Positions 30,866 through 41,060 are shown, counted from the first letter of the stretch. The stretch: 64,000 bases of DNA from Marinomonas pontica (GCF_026191375.1 NZ_JAODTL010000053.1:90787-154786), one strand, 5' to 3'. Made by a program: numbers and translations. Notes: generated by a model not told the origin, from the letters alone.

Positions 30866-31480
30866 ATGTCTGACAATAAAGGCGATGATGTCATCAGTGA
30901 AGAAGTTCTTTATGAAAGGATTGATCACTATTTATTAACGTTCGGAACCGACCGTTCATTGATGTGTGTGTCTGAATTAGATGGTTTTTTGACAGCATTA
31001 GGTTGCTCGATTAAAGAGTTAGAACCCGATTTGTGGCTAAACGCAATATGGGGCGCGGATGAAGATCAGCCAGTGTGGGATTCCACAGAACAAGAAGACG
31101 AGTTCTTGAGTTTGGTTCTGATCATGTATATGGAAACCATGAACAGCTTGTTGTTTGGTGATTTTTACCCTGTTTACCTTGAGCAAGAAGTGGACGGTGA
31201 ATTCAAAATACTGGTTGAAGAATGGTGTGTTGGGTTTATCCGCGGCGCAAAATTGATAGGTTTAGGCATGGACGGCGACAGAGCGTTTTTTGACGAAGTT
31301 TTGGCGCCTGTGCGCTTATTTGGTACCGAAGCGGGCTGGGACAAACTCGAAGGCATGGTGGAAGCGGAAGTGGAGTTTTGGAAAGAAACTCTAGAGCCTT
31401 CAGTGCTGCGCTTGGTCAAGCATTACCATCCAGAAATGCAGGCTGTCAGCAACGTCAACGAAAAACGCACGTTGCATTAA
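30866..31480 (+). CDS. UPF0149 family protein (YecA/YgfB type)
   Basis: Conserved protein of unknown function. The pattern DHYLLTFGTDRSLMCVSELDGFLTALGCS, WLNAIWG and WCVGFIRGAKLIGLGMDGD is typical of the UPF0149/YecA group, which sometimes carries a C-terminal SEC-C zinc motif; none is present here. It is 204 residues, acidic. Transcription ends at the hairpin at 31541-31578, shared with the convergent aminotransferase. Confidence 0.82.
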   Translation: MSDNKGDDVISEEVLYERIDHYLLTFGTDRSLMCVSELDGFLTALGCSIKELEPDLWLNAIWGADEDQPVWDSTEQEDEFLSLVLIMYMETMNSLLFGDFYPVYLEQEVDGEFKILVEEWCVGFIRGAKLIGLGMDGDRAFFDEVLAPVRLFGTEAGWDKLEGMVEAEVEFWKETLEPSVLRLVKHYHPEMQAVSNVNEKRTLH

Positions 31481-31540
31481 TTCAGTATCACTAGAATGAT
31501 CGTTCTGAAAAGACAGATGGCAAAAGACGTATTTTGAGAC

Positions 31541-31578
31541 AAAAAAAACGTGATACGGAATCAGTATCACGTTTTTTT
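31541..31578. terminator. Bidirectional terminator between UPF0149 gene and aminotransferase
   Basis: AACGTGATAC / GTATCACGTT stem with A8 before and T7 after, so it can work on both strands for the two converging genes. Confidence 0.92.
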
Positions 31579-31602
31579 GTGTGCTAAATAAGAGCTAACA
31601 GA

Positions 31603-32799
31603 TTAACCGACTACTTTCGCTATGCTTTCGCACAAATAATCAATGTTGTTATCGCTCACACCCGCCACGCTCATACGACCAGTATCCGCGATATAAATAG
31701 CGTATTCACTGCGTAATTGACGCACTTGCTCAAGGGTTAAACCAGAGTAAGAGAACATACCGCGCTGGTCTTTAATGAAGCTAAAGTCTTTGCTTACACC
31801 AGACGCCGCTAGTTTAGCGACCAACTTTTCACGCAAACCATTAATGCGATCACGCATGGCCGCTACTTCCTGTTCCCACTCTGCTTTTAGCTCAGGGCTG
31901 CTCATGATGGTGTAAACCACTGCCGCACCGTGAGCCGGTGGCATAGAGTAGTTGGCACGAATCGCTTGACCAATAATAGAAAACGCAGCATCCGCTTCTG
32001 GTGCAGACGCGGCAATCACGCTGAGACCGCCACAACGTTCACGGTAAATGCCGAAGTTTTTCGAGAAAGAATTCGCGATCAACATGTCTTGTACATTGGC
32101 CGCCATGTAACGTAGGCCCGCTAGGTCTTCGTCTAAACCGTCGCCAAAACCTTGGTACGCGGCATCAACTAACGGCAACAGATTGCGTTTGTTAACGAAA
32201 TCGGTCAGCACTTTCCAGTGATCTGCTTGTAGATCAATGCCGGTAGGGTTGTGACAGCACGCGTGAAGCAGCAATACATCGCCTTCTTGCACTTCGGCTT
32301 CCAATGTCGCCATCATGTCGTCAAAGCGCAAGCCGTTTGTTGCAGGGTCGTAGTAAGGGTAGTCTTTTACTTCTACACCGGCTGAATCAAAAATGGATTT
32401 ATGGTTTCCCCACGTTGGGTCGCTTACCCACAGGCGTGCGCCTTTTAGGTTTGCACTAATAAAATCCGCCGCTACTTTCAACGCACCAGTTCCGCCTGGT
32501 GTCTGAGTAGAGCGAATACGACCAGAATGAATCAATGGGTTGCCTTCGCCTAGAATCAAATCTTTGATAATGGCTTCAAATTCCGTGGCGCCATAAATAC
32601 CGAGATAGCTTTTAGAATCTTCTTGTTCAAGCAAAATTGCTTCGGCTTTTTTTACCGTATTTAAAATCGGCGTGTGGCCATTATCGTCTTTATAGACACC
32701 CACACCCAAATCGATTTTCTTTGGGTTCGTGTCTTGTTTGTGGGCCATGATAAGGGCTAAAAGAGGGTCGCCAGAAACAGCTTTAAGATGCTTGAACAT
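31603..32799 (-). CDS. Aspartate/aromatic amino acid aminotransferase (class I PLP)
   Basis: Transfers amino groups between aspartate or aromatic amino acids and 2-oxoglutarate. Motifs: LGVGVYKDDNGHTPILNTVKKAE, TPGGTGALKVAADF, HACCHNPTGID, DAAYQGFGDG and the PLP lysine in ANSFSKNFGIYRERCGGL. The C-terminal Arg is in RMSVAG. It is 398 residues, normal for AspC/TyrB. The ATG at 32799 (FKHLKAVSGDPLLAL) is the conserved start; a longer open frame to 32829 is less likely. AspC and TyrB cannot be told apart from sequence alone. Confidence 0.93.
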   Translation of the reverse strand: MFKHLKAVSGDPLLALIMAHKQDTNPKKIDLGVGVYKDDNGHTPILNTVKKAEAILLEQEDSKSYLGIYGATEFEAIIKDLILGEGNPLIHSGRIRSTQTPGGTGALKVAADFISANLKGARLWVSDPTWGNHKSIFDSAGVEVKDYPYYDPATNGLRFDDMMATLEAEVQEGDVLLLHACCHNPTGIDLQADHWKVLTDFVNKRNLLPLVDAAYQGFGDGLDEDLAGLRYMAANVQDMLIANSFSKNFGIYRERCGGLSVIAASAPEADAAFSIIGQAIRANYSMPPAHGAAVVYTIMSSPELKAEWEQEVAAMRDRINGLREKLVAKLAASGVSKDFSFIKDQRGMFSYSGLTLEQVRQLRSEYAIYIADTGRMSVAGVSDNNIDYLCESIAKVVG

Positions 32800-32965
32800 G
32801 ATAATTACGGGGTCCTTATTGTGTGCCACAGGAAAATCACTGCGGCTATAATCGTTGCCTAAATAGCCTCTTCATTTTGCCGTTTTTATGACAAAATACA
32901 ATGCAGCTAAGAGGGAAAATTCCTCAATACTGTAAAGAAAAAAGACACCGCGCCGCTTACCTCTT

Positions 32966-34162
32966 ATGAGCCAATTTATGACCGCTTTTCAACAGCACTT
33001 TCAGACCCTTGATGAGTGGCTAAAAACACACGCCCCTCTTTGGCAGTTTGATACTTTTGCAAACCGTGAGACACCATGGGGAGAGCACTATCCAGCGTTA
33101 GCAGACTATTTAAACAGTGAACCAAGCAGACCCATTGACGAGGAGTTTTATCGTCAGGTGTTTGGCCTTTGTCCAGATTTACAGCGACTAAGCCAAGATA
33201 AAGTCATTGAAAAATATAGCTTTGAGCCGAAGCAAATACTTACTTCTAATCTTCCTAGTTATGTATTTTCTGGCATCAAAGGCCGGAAATGGTCGCAAAT
33301 TCAAGCGTTCGTCTCGCACACGCCAGAGTCAAACCAATATGTGGAATGGTGCGCAGGAAAAGGCCATTTGGGGAAGTTGTTGGCATACCAAAACAATGCC
33401 GCTGTTCACAGTGTAGAATGGCAAAAAACACTGTGCGACGAAGGCCAGCAAGAAGCCAAGAAAATAGGCATAAAGCAAGTATTCACTCAGGCTGACGTGC
33501 TTAAACATCAAGGGGCATTTGCCCTGAAGGAAGCCGAATGCGTTGTCGCGCTTCATGCCTGCGGCGACTTACATAAGGTGCTACTGCAACAAGCCAGCGC
33601 CGCCAAAACCAAGCAAATTTGCATGTCGCCATGCTGTTATCACCTCACGCAAGACGAGCAATATCAGCCCTTATCAAACTTGGCCAAACACTCGTCGCTG
33701 ATTTTGCGTAAGGCCGATCTCAAACTGGCGGTTAAAGAAGTCGCCACGGCGGGGGCGCGTGAACAACGCCTAAAGCAGCTTGAACTGACGTATCGACTTG
33801 GCTTTGACGCATGGCAAAGATCCGCCCGTCAGCAAGAGGAATACTTACCCGTACCGTCCATTCAAAAAGCCTTACTCAACCAAGGCTTTGACGCGTTTTG
33901 CCAGTGGGCCGCCGAGCAAAAAGGGCTATCAGATTTAATACCCCACACCCCATTTGAAGGCTTCGAATCCCTTGGCCAAACCCGCTACCAACAAGTGCAA
34001 AAACTCGAAGCCATCAGCCAACTATTTAGACCCGCACTAGAGCACTGGCTCGTCCTCGACCGCGCCATGTACCTAAAAGAAAAAGGCTACCACGTCGAAA
34101 TTGGAAAGTTCTGTGAGAAAAGCTTAACGCCGAGGAACTGGATGATAAGGGCAGAGCGGTGA
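32966..34162 (+). CDS. Methyltransferase-domain protein (METTL25/RRNAD1-like)
   Basis: A predicted SAM-dependent methyltransferase. The nucleotide-binding segment is VEWCAGKGHLGKLLAYQNNAAVHSVEWQ at about residue 128, followed by AECVVALHACGDLHKVLLQQA and the Cys/His-rich MSPCCYHLT, a combination seen in the methyltransferase-32 group. The substrate is unknown. It is 398 residues. It is divergent from the aminotransferase, with 166 bases between starts, and convergent with the pirin gene. Confidence 0.78.
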   Translation: MSQFMTAFQQHFQTLDEWLKTHAPLWQFDTFANRETPWGEHYPALADYLNSEPSRPIDEEFYRQVFGLCPDLQRLSQDKVIEKYSFEPKQILTSNLPSYVFSGIKGRKWSQIQAFVSHTPESNQYVEWCAGKGHLGKLLAYQNNAAVHSVEWQKTLCDEGQQEAKKIGIKQVFTQADVLKHQGAFALKEAECVVALHACGDLHKVLLQQASAAKTKQICMSPCCYHLTQDEQYQPLSNLAKHSSLILRKADLKLAVKEVATAGAREQRLKQLELTYRLGFDAWQRSARQQEEYLPVPSIQKALLNQGFDAFCQWAAEQKGLSDLIPHTPFEGFESLGQTRYQQVQKLEAISQLFRPALEHWLVLDRAMYLKEKGYHVEIGKFCEKSLTPRNWMIRAER

Positions 34163-34205
34163 ACATTTTAGCTTATTTTTAAATCGAACAGTCGCCTTAA
34201 ACATA

Positions 34206-34232
34206 ATAGGCTTATCGTTTGGATAAGCCTAT
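34206..34232. terminator. Perfect hairpin between convergent genes
   Basis: ATAGGCTTATC / GATAAGCCTAT, 11 bp perfect, with a 5-base loop, between the methyltransferase and pirin stops. There is no T run on either strand, so termination is plausible but not certain. Confidence 0.55.
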
Positions 34233-34259
34233 GGAATACGGTATTTATGTTTTTTGTGA

Positions 34260-34958
34260 TTACACCAAGTCAAACAGTAGGGCTTTGACGCGTTTCTCGC
34301 TGAGTCTTTCGAAGTTGATCTCAGAGACGTTTTCAATTTTTGCGCCGTCGCCTGGTTTTACTGTGATGCCATCTCCTAGGGAGAGTTCGCCTTCGATTAC
34401 GTGTACGTAGTAATGGCGGTTGCTGTCGGCTTGCCATGTGGCTTGTTGCTGGTCTTCCAAAATCAGTTGGATGAGTTGCATGTTTTGTTTTATGTGTAAT
34501 GTGCCATCTTTGCCATCGGGTGTGATGATGGTGGTGAAGCCTTGTGCTTGGCTAAATTCTTTTTGTTGGTAACCTGGTTGTCCGCCAAGCTGGTTTGGTT
34601 GTATCCAAATTTGTAAGAATTTCAGCCTGTCTGTTTTGGAGGCGTTAAATTCGCTGTGATAAATGCCTTTGCCTGCTGACATGAGTTGGTATTCTCCAGC
34701 GGGCAGTTCTTTGATATTGCCTGCGCTGTCTTTGTGGGCGATGGTGCCTTGTAATACTAGGCTCAGTATTTCCATGTCTTTGTGGCCGTGGGTTTCGAAG
34801 CCAGCGCCTGGGGTGACGGAGTCATCATTGATGACGCGTAGGTCTGAGAAGCCCATGTGTTTTGGGTCGTAGTAACTGCCAAAGGAAAACGTGTGATGGC
34901 TGTCTAGCCAGCCAAAGTTGGCGTGTCCGCGGTCTTGTGCGTGTCGAATGGTGATCAT
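34260..34958 (-). CDS. Pirin family protein (YhhW/YhaK type)
   Basis: Bicupin of the pirin family; E. coli YhhW oxidises quercetin, but the natural substrate is usually unknown. The N-terminal cupin keeps the metal ligands in SDLRVINDDSVTPGAGFETHGHKDMEILSLVLQG and KGIYHSEFNAS. The second cupin, at about residues 130-232, is more variable. It is 232 residues. ATG 34958 has AGGAGA just upstream. It is divergent from the LysR gene at 35094, so that regulator probably controls it, as in the yhaJ/yhaK pair. Confidence 0.92.
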   Translation of the reverse strand: MITIRHAQDRGHANFGWLDSHHTFSFGSYYDPKHMGFSDLRVINDDSVTPGAGFETHGHKDMEILSLVLQGTIAHKDSAGNIKELPAGEYQLMSAGKGIYHSEFNASKTDRLKFLQIWIQPNQLGGQPGYQQKEFSQAQGFTTIITPDGKDGTLHIKQNMQLIQLILEDQQQATWQADSNRHYYVHVIEGELSLGDGITVKPGDGAKIENVSEINFERLSEKRVKALLFDLV

Positions 34959-35093
34959 GGTGTTTCTCCTTAATGTTTGGTCGCACATCATGTTGGTGTG
35001 CGGTGTATGAAGTCAGTGTAGACATTGGTAAAAAGAAAGAAAATCGGAAGGTTTTGAGCTAGTATTTCAAAAAATTTGAAGATAGGTTGATGT

Positions 35094-36008
35094 ATGGCGT
35101 ACGCGGTAACATTGGAAGCATTGCGAGTCTTGGAGGCGATTCATCAGCTGGGCAGTTTTGCGGCCGCGGCGGATGCTTTGTTTAAGGTGCCGTCGGCATT
35201 GACTTATACGGTGAAAAAGCTGGAAGACGATTTGGGTGTGGCTTTGTTTGATCGATCGCGTCAAAGAGCCGTGTTGACGCCAGCAGGGCATTTGGTGTTG
35301 GAGCAAGGTCGAGCCATTTTAGAAGCGGCCGTGCGACTAGAAGATTCGATCAAGCAATTCGAGTCCGGTTGGGAGCCGAAGCTGCGTATTGCTCGTGATA
35401 CCGCGTTGTTAGAGTCGCCTCTGATGTCGGTTGTTGGGGAGTTTTTGTCACAAAATCGACCGGTAGAGTTGAGCCTTTCTGAAGAAGCTGTTGGTGGTGG
35501 CTGGGATGCTTTACAGGACAATCGGGCCGATTTGGTGATTGGCGCAACGGGAGAATTACCGAAGGGCAATGTTCACACTCGGGCTATTGGCGAAATTGAG
35601 TTTGTGTTTGCGGTGGCTCCGACGCACCCTTTGGCGTTAACTGAGGGGGCGATCACGGCGGCGCAATTGCGTGAGTTTCCGGCCATTGTGGTGGCGGACA
35701 GTTCAAAAATTTTGCCGGCACGCAGCAGTGGTATCTTTGAAAGCCGTCAGGTGCTTAGGGTCGATACGATGCGCAGTAAAATACAGGCGCAGTGTCTAGG
35801 GTTGGGTGTGGGGTATTTACCGAAACATCGTATCGTCGATGAGTTACGGTCTGGCCGTTTGGTGCTGCGTCAGTGTGAGTTGCCAAGACCGAATCAGATG
35901 GCGTATTTGGCGTGGCGCAAGGATAACCCAGGGCGCGGTTTGTCGTGGTTTGTTGAGCAGTTGGCGATGCAAAATTGGCATCTTTTGACAGGTAAAGTGT
36001 CTGTTTAG
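35094..36008 (+). CDS. LysR family transcriptional regulator (next to pirin)
   Basis: N-terminal winged helix (LEALRVLEAIHQLGSFAAAADALFKVPSALTYTVKKLEDDLGVALFDRSRQRAVLTPAG) and a LysR substrate-binding domain to residue 304. It resembles YhaJ, and the divergent pirin gene supports that. About 135 bases separate the two starts, enough for a LysR operator; no clear T-N11-A site was picked out. The AEC transporter follows on the same strand, 66 bases downstream. Confidence 0.9.
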   Translation: MAYAVTLEALRVLEAIHQLGSFAAAADALFKVPSALTYTVKKLEDDLGVALFDRSRQRAVLTPAGHLVLEQGRAILEAAVRLEDSIKQFESGWEPKLRIARDTALLESPLMSVVGEFLSQNRPVELSLSEEAVGGGWDALQDNRADLVIGATGELPKGNVHTRAIGEIEFVFAVAPTHPLALTEGAITAAQLREFPAIVVADSSKILPARSSGIFESRQVLRVDTMRSKIQAQCLGLGVGYLPKHRIVDELRSGRLVLRQCELPRPNQMAYLAWRKDNPGRGLSWFVEQLAMQNWHLLTGKVSV

Positions 36009-36074
36009 AGCGGGTAAAGCCCGTAACGTTATTTTTTTGGTGGTTTATGTTAGGCCAGTAATTAAGGGGTATGT

Positions 36075-37027
36075 GTGTTTTCTCTCTCACTTTCTGTGTT
36101 GCCCGTGTTTTTGCTTTTGATGGCGGGGGCGGTATGCCAACGCTGGCGATTTCCTATGGAAGGGTTTTGGTCGGGTGTCGATAAGCTGTCTTATTGGGTG
36201 CTGTTTCCAGCGCTGTTGTTTACGAAGACGTCGCAGATAGATTTTAGCAACCCGATGTTGCCAAAGTACGCGTTTATTTTGTTGTTGGCTCTGTGTGTGA
36301 CGGCGGTCTTTGTGTTTATTACCATTTGGTTGATGAAGGTGGTGATGCCAACGGCATCGTCCATGCTGCAGGCGGGCGTGCGGTTTAACACCTTTGTCAT
36401 GTTGGCGGTGGCTGGCAGTTTGTACGGGGACAATGGGTTGGTGTTGGCGGCGTTAGGGTCGTCTGTCTTGATTCCTTCCATTAATGTTTTTTTGGTGGTG
36501 TCGATGACGTTGATGCATGGACCGTCTTCGACGGGGGATCGTCTTCTGTCTCTTTGCCGCGTTTATTAAGCGGCGCTTTGGTTCGCAATCCCTTGATTGG
36601 CTCTATTGTGTTGGGCAGTGGTTTGAATTTACTTGGGCTGACGCCGATTATTTTGGTGTCGGATGTGGTGGGAATGTTGTCTCAGGCTGCACTGCCATTG
36701 GTATTGTTGGCGGTGGGGGCGAGTGTTCGACTTGAGGCAATTCGTTCTGTAGGGATGACGTTTGTTATGTCTGCAGTGGCGCGGTTTGTGGTGTTTCCGT
36801 TAACGATTGGGGTGATGTGCTGGTGGTTTGATATTCGTGGTTTGCCTGCGTTGGTGGCGGTGTTGTTTGGTTTGGTGCCCACTGCTACATCGGGGTATGC
36901 GTTAGCGCGTCAGTTAGGGGGCGATGCGGATCGCATGTCGGCTTATATAACGATGCAGACTATTTTGTCTGTGGTGAGTTTGCCTGTGTGTGTGTGGTTA
37001 AGTCAGTTGTATTTGAGCCAGTCGTAG
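36075..37027 (+). CDS. AEC family transporter, frameshifted
   Basis: Auxin-efflux-carrier family membrane protein, exporting or importing small organic acids. It has about ten hydrophobic segments, a GAVCQRWRFPMEGFWSGVDKLSYWVLFPALLF N-terminus and a C-terminal half with SQAALPLVLLAVGASVRLEAIR and LFGLVPTATSGYALARQLGGD. The frame changes at a G5 run (36533-36537). Adding one G links ...MLMHGPSST to GGSSSVSLPRLLSGALVRNPL and gives 317 residues, typical for the family. The GTG start at 36075 has AAGGGG five bases upstream. Annotated as one gene; a sequence error is likely. Confidence 0.85.
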
Positions 37028-37033
37028 AACGAA

Positions 37034-37060
37034 AAAAGCCAGTGTAGGGCACTGGCTTTT
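37034..37060. terminator. Bidirectional terminator, AEC gene and galU
   Basis: AAAAGCCAGTG / CACTGGCTTTT perfect 11-bp stem with a TAGGG loop, flanked by an A run on the left. It serves the convergent AEC gene (+) and galU (-). Confidence 0.9.
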
Positions 37061-37079
37061 GAAGCTGACCGTTGTTTAG

Positions 37080-37916
37080 TTAAGCTTCAGTTGCGTCTTT
37101 GTAGATGTTTTTGTAGCAGTAGTTGGTGGCTTCTACGAAGCCGTCTACGCTACCGCAGTCAAAGCGTTTGCCTTTGAATTTGTACGCCAATACGCAGCCT
37201 TCGGTGGCTTGTTGCAAGATGGCGTCGGTGATTTGTACTTCGCCGTTACGCCCTGGTGGTGTGTTGCGAATCTTGTCGAAAATATCAGGTGTTAGGATGT
37301 AACGTCCAATAATGGCAAGGTTGGATGGCGCGTCTTCTTTAGAGGGTTTTTCCACCATGTCGGTGACACGGTACAGTCCTTCCATCATGGATTCGCCTTT
37401 TATGACTCCGTATTTGTGAACTTCGTCTTCTGGCACTTCTTCAATTGCCACAATGGTGCAACGGAATTGGTTATACAGTTTAACCATTTGCGCCATCACG
37501 CCGTCGTCTTCACCAAAGCAAAGGTCATCGGCAAGAACCACACCAAAAGCTTCGTCGCCAATCAGCGGCTCGCCGGTTAGAATCGCATGGCCAAGTCCGA
37601 GCATGTTGTTTTGACGGGTAAAAGAGAAGTTGACGTTGTCGATTAGGTAGCGGATTTCGTCTAGATACTTTTCTTTGTTGGTGCCAGCAATTTGGTGTTC
37701 AAGCTCATAGCTGATGTCGAAATGGTCAGCAATAGCACGTTTACCACGGCCTGTAACGAAGGTGACATTGTCCAAACCTGCTTTGACTGCTTCTTCTACA
37801 CCGTATTGCACTAAAGGCTTGTTCACAATTGGAAGCATCTCTTTTGGCATGGATTTGGTGGCCGGCAAAAAACGTGTGCCATAACCAGCAACGGGGAATA
37901 AACATTTGCGAATCAT
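37080..37916 (-). CDS. galU: UTP-glucose-1-phosphate uridylyltransferase GalU
   Basis: Makes UDP-glucose for glycans and osmoprotective sugars. Motifs: FPVAGYGTRFLPATKSMPKEMLPIVNKPLVQYGVEEA, GRGKRAIADHFD, LADDLCF, VEKPSKEDAPSNLAIIGRYIL and the C-terminal CGSVDGFVEATNYC. It is 278 residues, normal for the short form of GalU. It lies on the minus strand between argP and the AEC gene, with its own short leader. Confidence 0.96.
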   Translation of the reverse strand: MIRKCLFPVAGYGTRFLPATKSMPKEMLPIVNKPLVQYGVEEAVKAGLDNVTFVTGRGKRAIADHFDISYELEHQIAGTNKEKYLDEIRYLIDNVNFSFTRQNNMLGLGHAILTGEPLIGDEAFGVVLADDLCFGEDDGVMAQMVKLYNQFRCTIVAIEEVPEDEVHKYGVIKGESMMEGLYRVTDMVEKPSKEDAPSNLAIIGRYILTPDIFDKIRNTPPGRNGEVQITDAILQQATEGCVLAYKFKGKRFDCGSVDGFVEATNYCYKNIYKDATEA

Positions 37917-37974
37917 AATTTTTCCTTAAAATGGCTTGTGTCGATTGCTGTCCAAAAAGATACAGCATGCCAGT

Positions 37975-38875
37975 CTATTTCGATAGGTGGCTTTTGTGTA
38001 AATACGCTTGTGAGACCGTAAATATTACTTTGCGTAACCGATCCAAAACAGGGGAGTTAAGCTTGTACCAGTGCCAGTAAAGCGGCAAGGCCAATTTGTT
38101 TTGGGGGAACAAAGATATTAACTGTCCGTTTTGCAGTTCCTCTTTTACTTGGATACTAGCTACTAAAGCACAGACTGTGCCACCCATTACCAATTCTACA
38201 AATCCATAAGAAGAAGGGTACCAATGGCTGTGGCTGATGTCGGGCTTGATGTTTAAACATTCATTTTGGTAACGAGTCCACAGTTCGTCCTGTGCATCGT
38301 AAATAAGCGATGGGGATTGTAAGACGTTTTGTGCGCTGATGTCGCCCTGTAAATAGTGTTCGATGAAGGCGGGTGTGGCGACCAATTCGTAATCCATGTA
38401 ACCAAGAAAGAGAGAATCGCCCCCCGCAACCGGAGTGCCGACCTGGCTTAAACAGGCAATGACTTCGCCTGTTTGCAACAGCGCGCGGGTGTTGGCTTGA
38501 TCTGCTGATGTTATGTGTAATTTTGTGGAGTTGTTGGATGAAAACTGATGCACCACATCCAGAAACCATGTGGCTAAAACGTCGTTGTTTACGGCGATAG
38601 TCAGCGGGTGGCTGGCTGTTTTTCCTTGAATGTCTTCCTGTAACCCTTCTTCTAAAATGGTGACTTTATTTAGGTGGGCGATGAGCTGTTCGCCCAGCGC
38701 TGTCGGGACGACGGGCCTCGCTCGGATAAGCAGAGGGTTGCCATAATGCAGTTCTAAACGCTTAATATTCTGAGACACAGCGGACTGCGTCAGGTTTAAA
38801 GTATTGAGCGGCTTTGTCAAAGCTCTGAAATTTTACGACAGCTTGTAGGCTGGTGAGGGCTTTGTAATCTAGCAT
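37975..38875 (-). CDS. argP: LysR regulator ArgP (IciA), frameshifted
   Basis: ArgP activates the lysE/argO exporter in response to arginine and lysine. The true ATG at 38875 opens LDYKALTSLQAVVKFQSFDKAAQYF, but the frame then shifts: the family continues NLTQSAVSQNIKRLELHYGNPLLIRARPVVPTALGEQL one base on. Removing one T from the plus-strand run at 38795-38797 rejoins them and gives 299 residues, the standard ArgP length. Starting instead at the later ATG would delete half of the DNA-binding helix-turn-helix. It is divergent from lysE with 114 bases between, the usual argP-argO layout. Confidence 0.88.
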
Positions 38876-38989
38876 TATTTTTTCTAATGTAGTTTCAGTT
38901 TAATTAATTTTAATTTAGTGATTTCTCTCAGTAAGATCAAGCCATGTTTTGCCATGACTGTTTAGGTGGTACGAAATGAGGAGAGAATT

Positions 38990-39595
38990 ATGTTGGCGTT
39001 GATGAGTGGTGCCATTACGGGCGGTGGTTTAATTGTCGCCGTGGGCGCGCAGAACAGTTTTTTATTGGAACAGGCATTAAAGCGTCATTATGCATTCCCT
39101 ATCGCGTTGCTGTTTATCGTGAGCGATGCCATTTCGATTGCGCTGGGGGCATTTGGGTTAGGGTTGATTTTGCAAAGCCACGATTGGTTGTTGTCCCTGT
39201 CTCGCTGGGCTGGCGTGGCGTTTTTAGTGTGGTTTGCTTTGGGAAAATGGCGCGCGTCTTTTCAGGAAGAGCACCTTATTTTGGAGCAGTACAGTAAACG
39301 GTTGGCACTGTGGCCTTTGGTGTTAATGGGGTTTGTGGTGACTTGGCTTAATCCTCATTTTTATTTGGATACGATGATTTTGATGGGCAGTTTGGCGAAC
39401 CAGTGGCAAGGGGCGAAATGGGAGTTTGTGCTAGGGGGTGTGTGTGCGTCTGTGTTGTGGTTTTTGTCTTTGGCGCTCGTTGGTAAGTTGTGTGCTAAAT
39501 GGTTGGAAAAGGCCGCGTTTTGGCGTTGGTTTAATCGTATTAATGCGTTGTTGATTTGGGCTATTGCCTTGAAAATCGCCACACAGCCTTTGTAA
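38990..39595 (+). CDS. LysE/ArgO family amino acid exporter
   Basis: Exports lysine and/or arginine across the inner membrane. It has six hydrophobic segments and the family pattern GGGLIVAVGAQNSFLLEQALKRHY, FIVSDAISIALGAFGLG and VTWLNPHFYLDTMILMGS. It is 201 residues. ATG 38990 is preceded by GAGGAGA (38978-38984); a GTG at 38966 is in frame but less likely. It is divergent from argP, which probably activates it. An inverted repeat (GCCACACAG 39578 / CTGTGTGGC 39603) spans the stop and may act as a weak terminator. Confidence 0.9.
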   Translation: MLALMSGAITGGGLIVAVGAQNSFLLEQALKRHYAFPIALLFIVSDAISIALGAFGLGLILQSHDWLLSLSRWAGVAFLVWFALGKWRASFQEEHLILEQYSKRLALWPLVLMGFVVTWLNPHFYLDTMILMGSLANQWQGAKWEFVLGGVCASVLWFLSLALVGKLCAKWLEKAAFWRWFNRINALLIWAIALKIATQPL

Positions 39596-39639
39596 TAAAG
39601 TACTGTGTGGCGAAACGTTATCACCATTTTTATGGGCTG

Positions 39640-40924
39640 TTAGAGTTTGATTTCGACTTCATGTGGGGCTTCCTCTACGGTAGTCGAAGAATCGGCCTCT
39701 GCTAACATCTCTGCGGTGGCAACGGATGATACCGTCAACGCCACTGGGATTTGATCCCCTTGTTCTTCGATCACCATGGCTGGCTTACGGTTGATGCGGT
39801 ACAGAGCTACCAAAGCAACGCTGATGTTGAGCGCGGCCACAAACCAAAACAACGCATCGATTCTAAGCGTGTCCATGAGTGCCGCCGCAATAAGCGGCCC
39901 AAGCATCCCGCCAATGCCGTTCAACAAAATCCATACCACTACTGGCAGATAGAATTTGTTCTGGTCGCAATTGGTCGTTCATGTGCGAAGACGCCAATGA
40001 ATACATGGGGAAGGTAAATGCCCCGACAGCAAACATGCCAATCATCATCAGAATTTGATTACTGAGTCCGGCGCCAAGTGGCACGATGAAGGCGGCGATG
40101 GCACCTACTACACCGACCCATAGAATGGTGACTCGACGGTCTTGGCGATCAGATAATTTACCGATTGGCCATTGTAGAATCATTCCACCAACGTAGCTTG
40201 CGCCAATGAACAGCGATATTTCGGCGATGTTCATTCCGATACTCTGAGCATAAAGCGCACCAAGACCGAGCAGCGCACCGGAGGTTGCACCGGCAATGGT
40301 GACACCCGTTACCCCTAGTGGGGCTGTTTTTATCAAGCCTAGAATGTTGAGTTTTTCGGGTACATTGATGGTTGGTGATGGCGTTCTAACCAGCAGTAGA
40401 GGAACCACGGCCAATGAAATAAGAACAGAAGTCAAAATAAACAAACCGTATCCACTTGGGGACGATAGGTTCAACAAGAACTGACTGATGGTCTGGCTTG
40501 CCCAGATTTCGATAATATAAATAGAGAACAAACGACCGCGGGTTTTGTTCGTGGCAATGTCATTTAGCCAGCTTTCGGTCACAATAAACAGACCGGCATA
40601 ACACAATCCTGTCCCCATTCTCATGAGCATCCAGAACCAAGGATTAACGACCATAGATTGCATCAAAATAGTGATAGACGCCAACGACGCAACCGCCGCA
40701 AACACACGAATATGGCCTACATTCTTGACCCAGTTAGGTACCAATAAAGACCCTAAGATAAAGCCAAGGTAATACGCGGACATGATTAAACCGGTCGCGG
40801 TGGTATTAAAGCCCTCAATAGACGCACGAATACCGATCAGTGAGCTTTGTAATGCGCTGGCCATGGTGAGCACGGCAATACCGATGAGCAGACTCCAGAT
40901 AGGAATGAGGGTTTGCTTTAACAT
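39640..40924 (-). CDS. MFS transporter (YcaD-like), frameshifted near C-terminus
   Basis: Major facilitator transporter; the YcaD-type subfamily has no firm substrate. The N-terminal half (LLIGIAVLTMASALQSSLIGIRASIEGFNTTATGLIMSAYYLGFILGSLL) and repeated hydrophobic segments are clear. The frame changes near 39930: removing one base there (plus strand T39930) joins ...LSASSGM to VLLNGIGGMLGPLIAAALMD and gives 427 residues. The tail after the last membrane segment is acidic and cytoplasmic. Annotated as one gene. A pair of direct repeats (41025, 41047) lies upstream of its start. Confidence 0.82.
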
Positions 40925-41024
40925 TCAGTGTCCTTTTGTATTTCACTTATCAGTGTGTGAGAAAATATTAATGGCTCGAATTGGTCATTATTTCGGCTGA
41001 CTATACCGACTGGGCTTTTGATTG

Positions 41025-41060
41025 CAATCACTAATCTAGGAGATTTCAATCACTAATCTA
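41025..41060. repeat. Direct repeat pair CAATCACTAATCTA upstream of MFS gene
   Basis: Two exact copies of a 14-base sequence, 22 bases apart start-to-start (about two helical turns), about 100-135 bases before the MFS start. This is consistent with a regulator binding two sites on one face of the helix. Confidence 0.55.

Noticed and set aside
39578..39611. Inverted repeat across the lysE stop as a strong terminator
   Set aside because: Long loop (16 bases) and no T run; noted only within the lysE entry.
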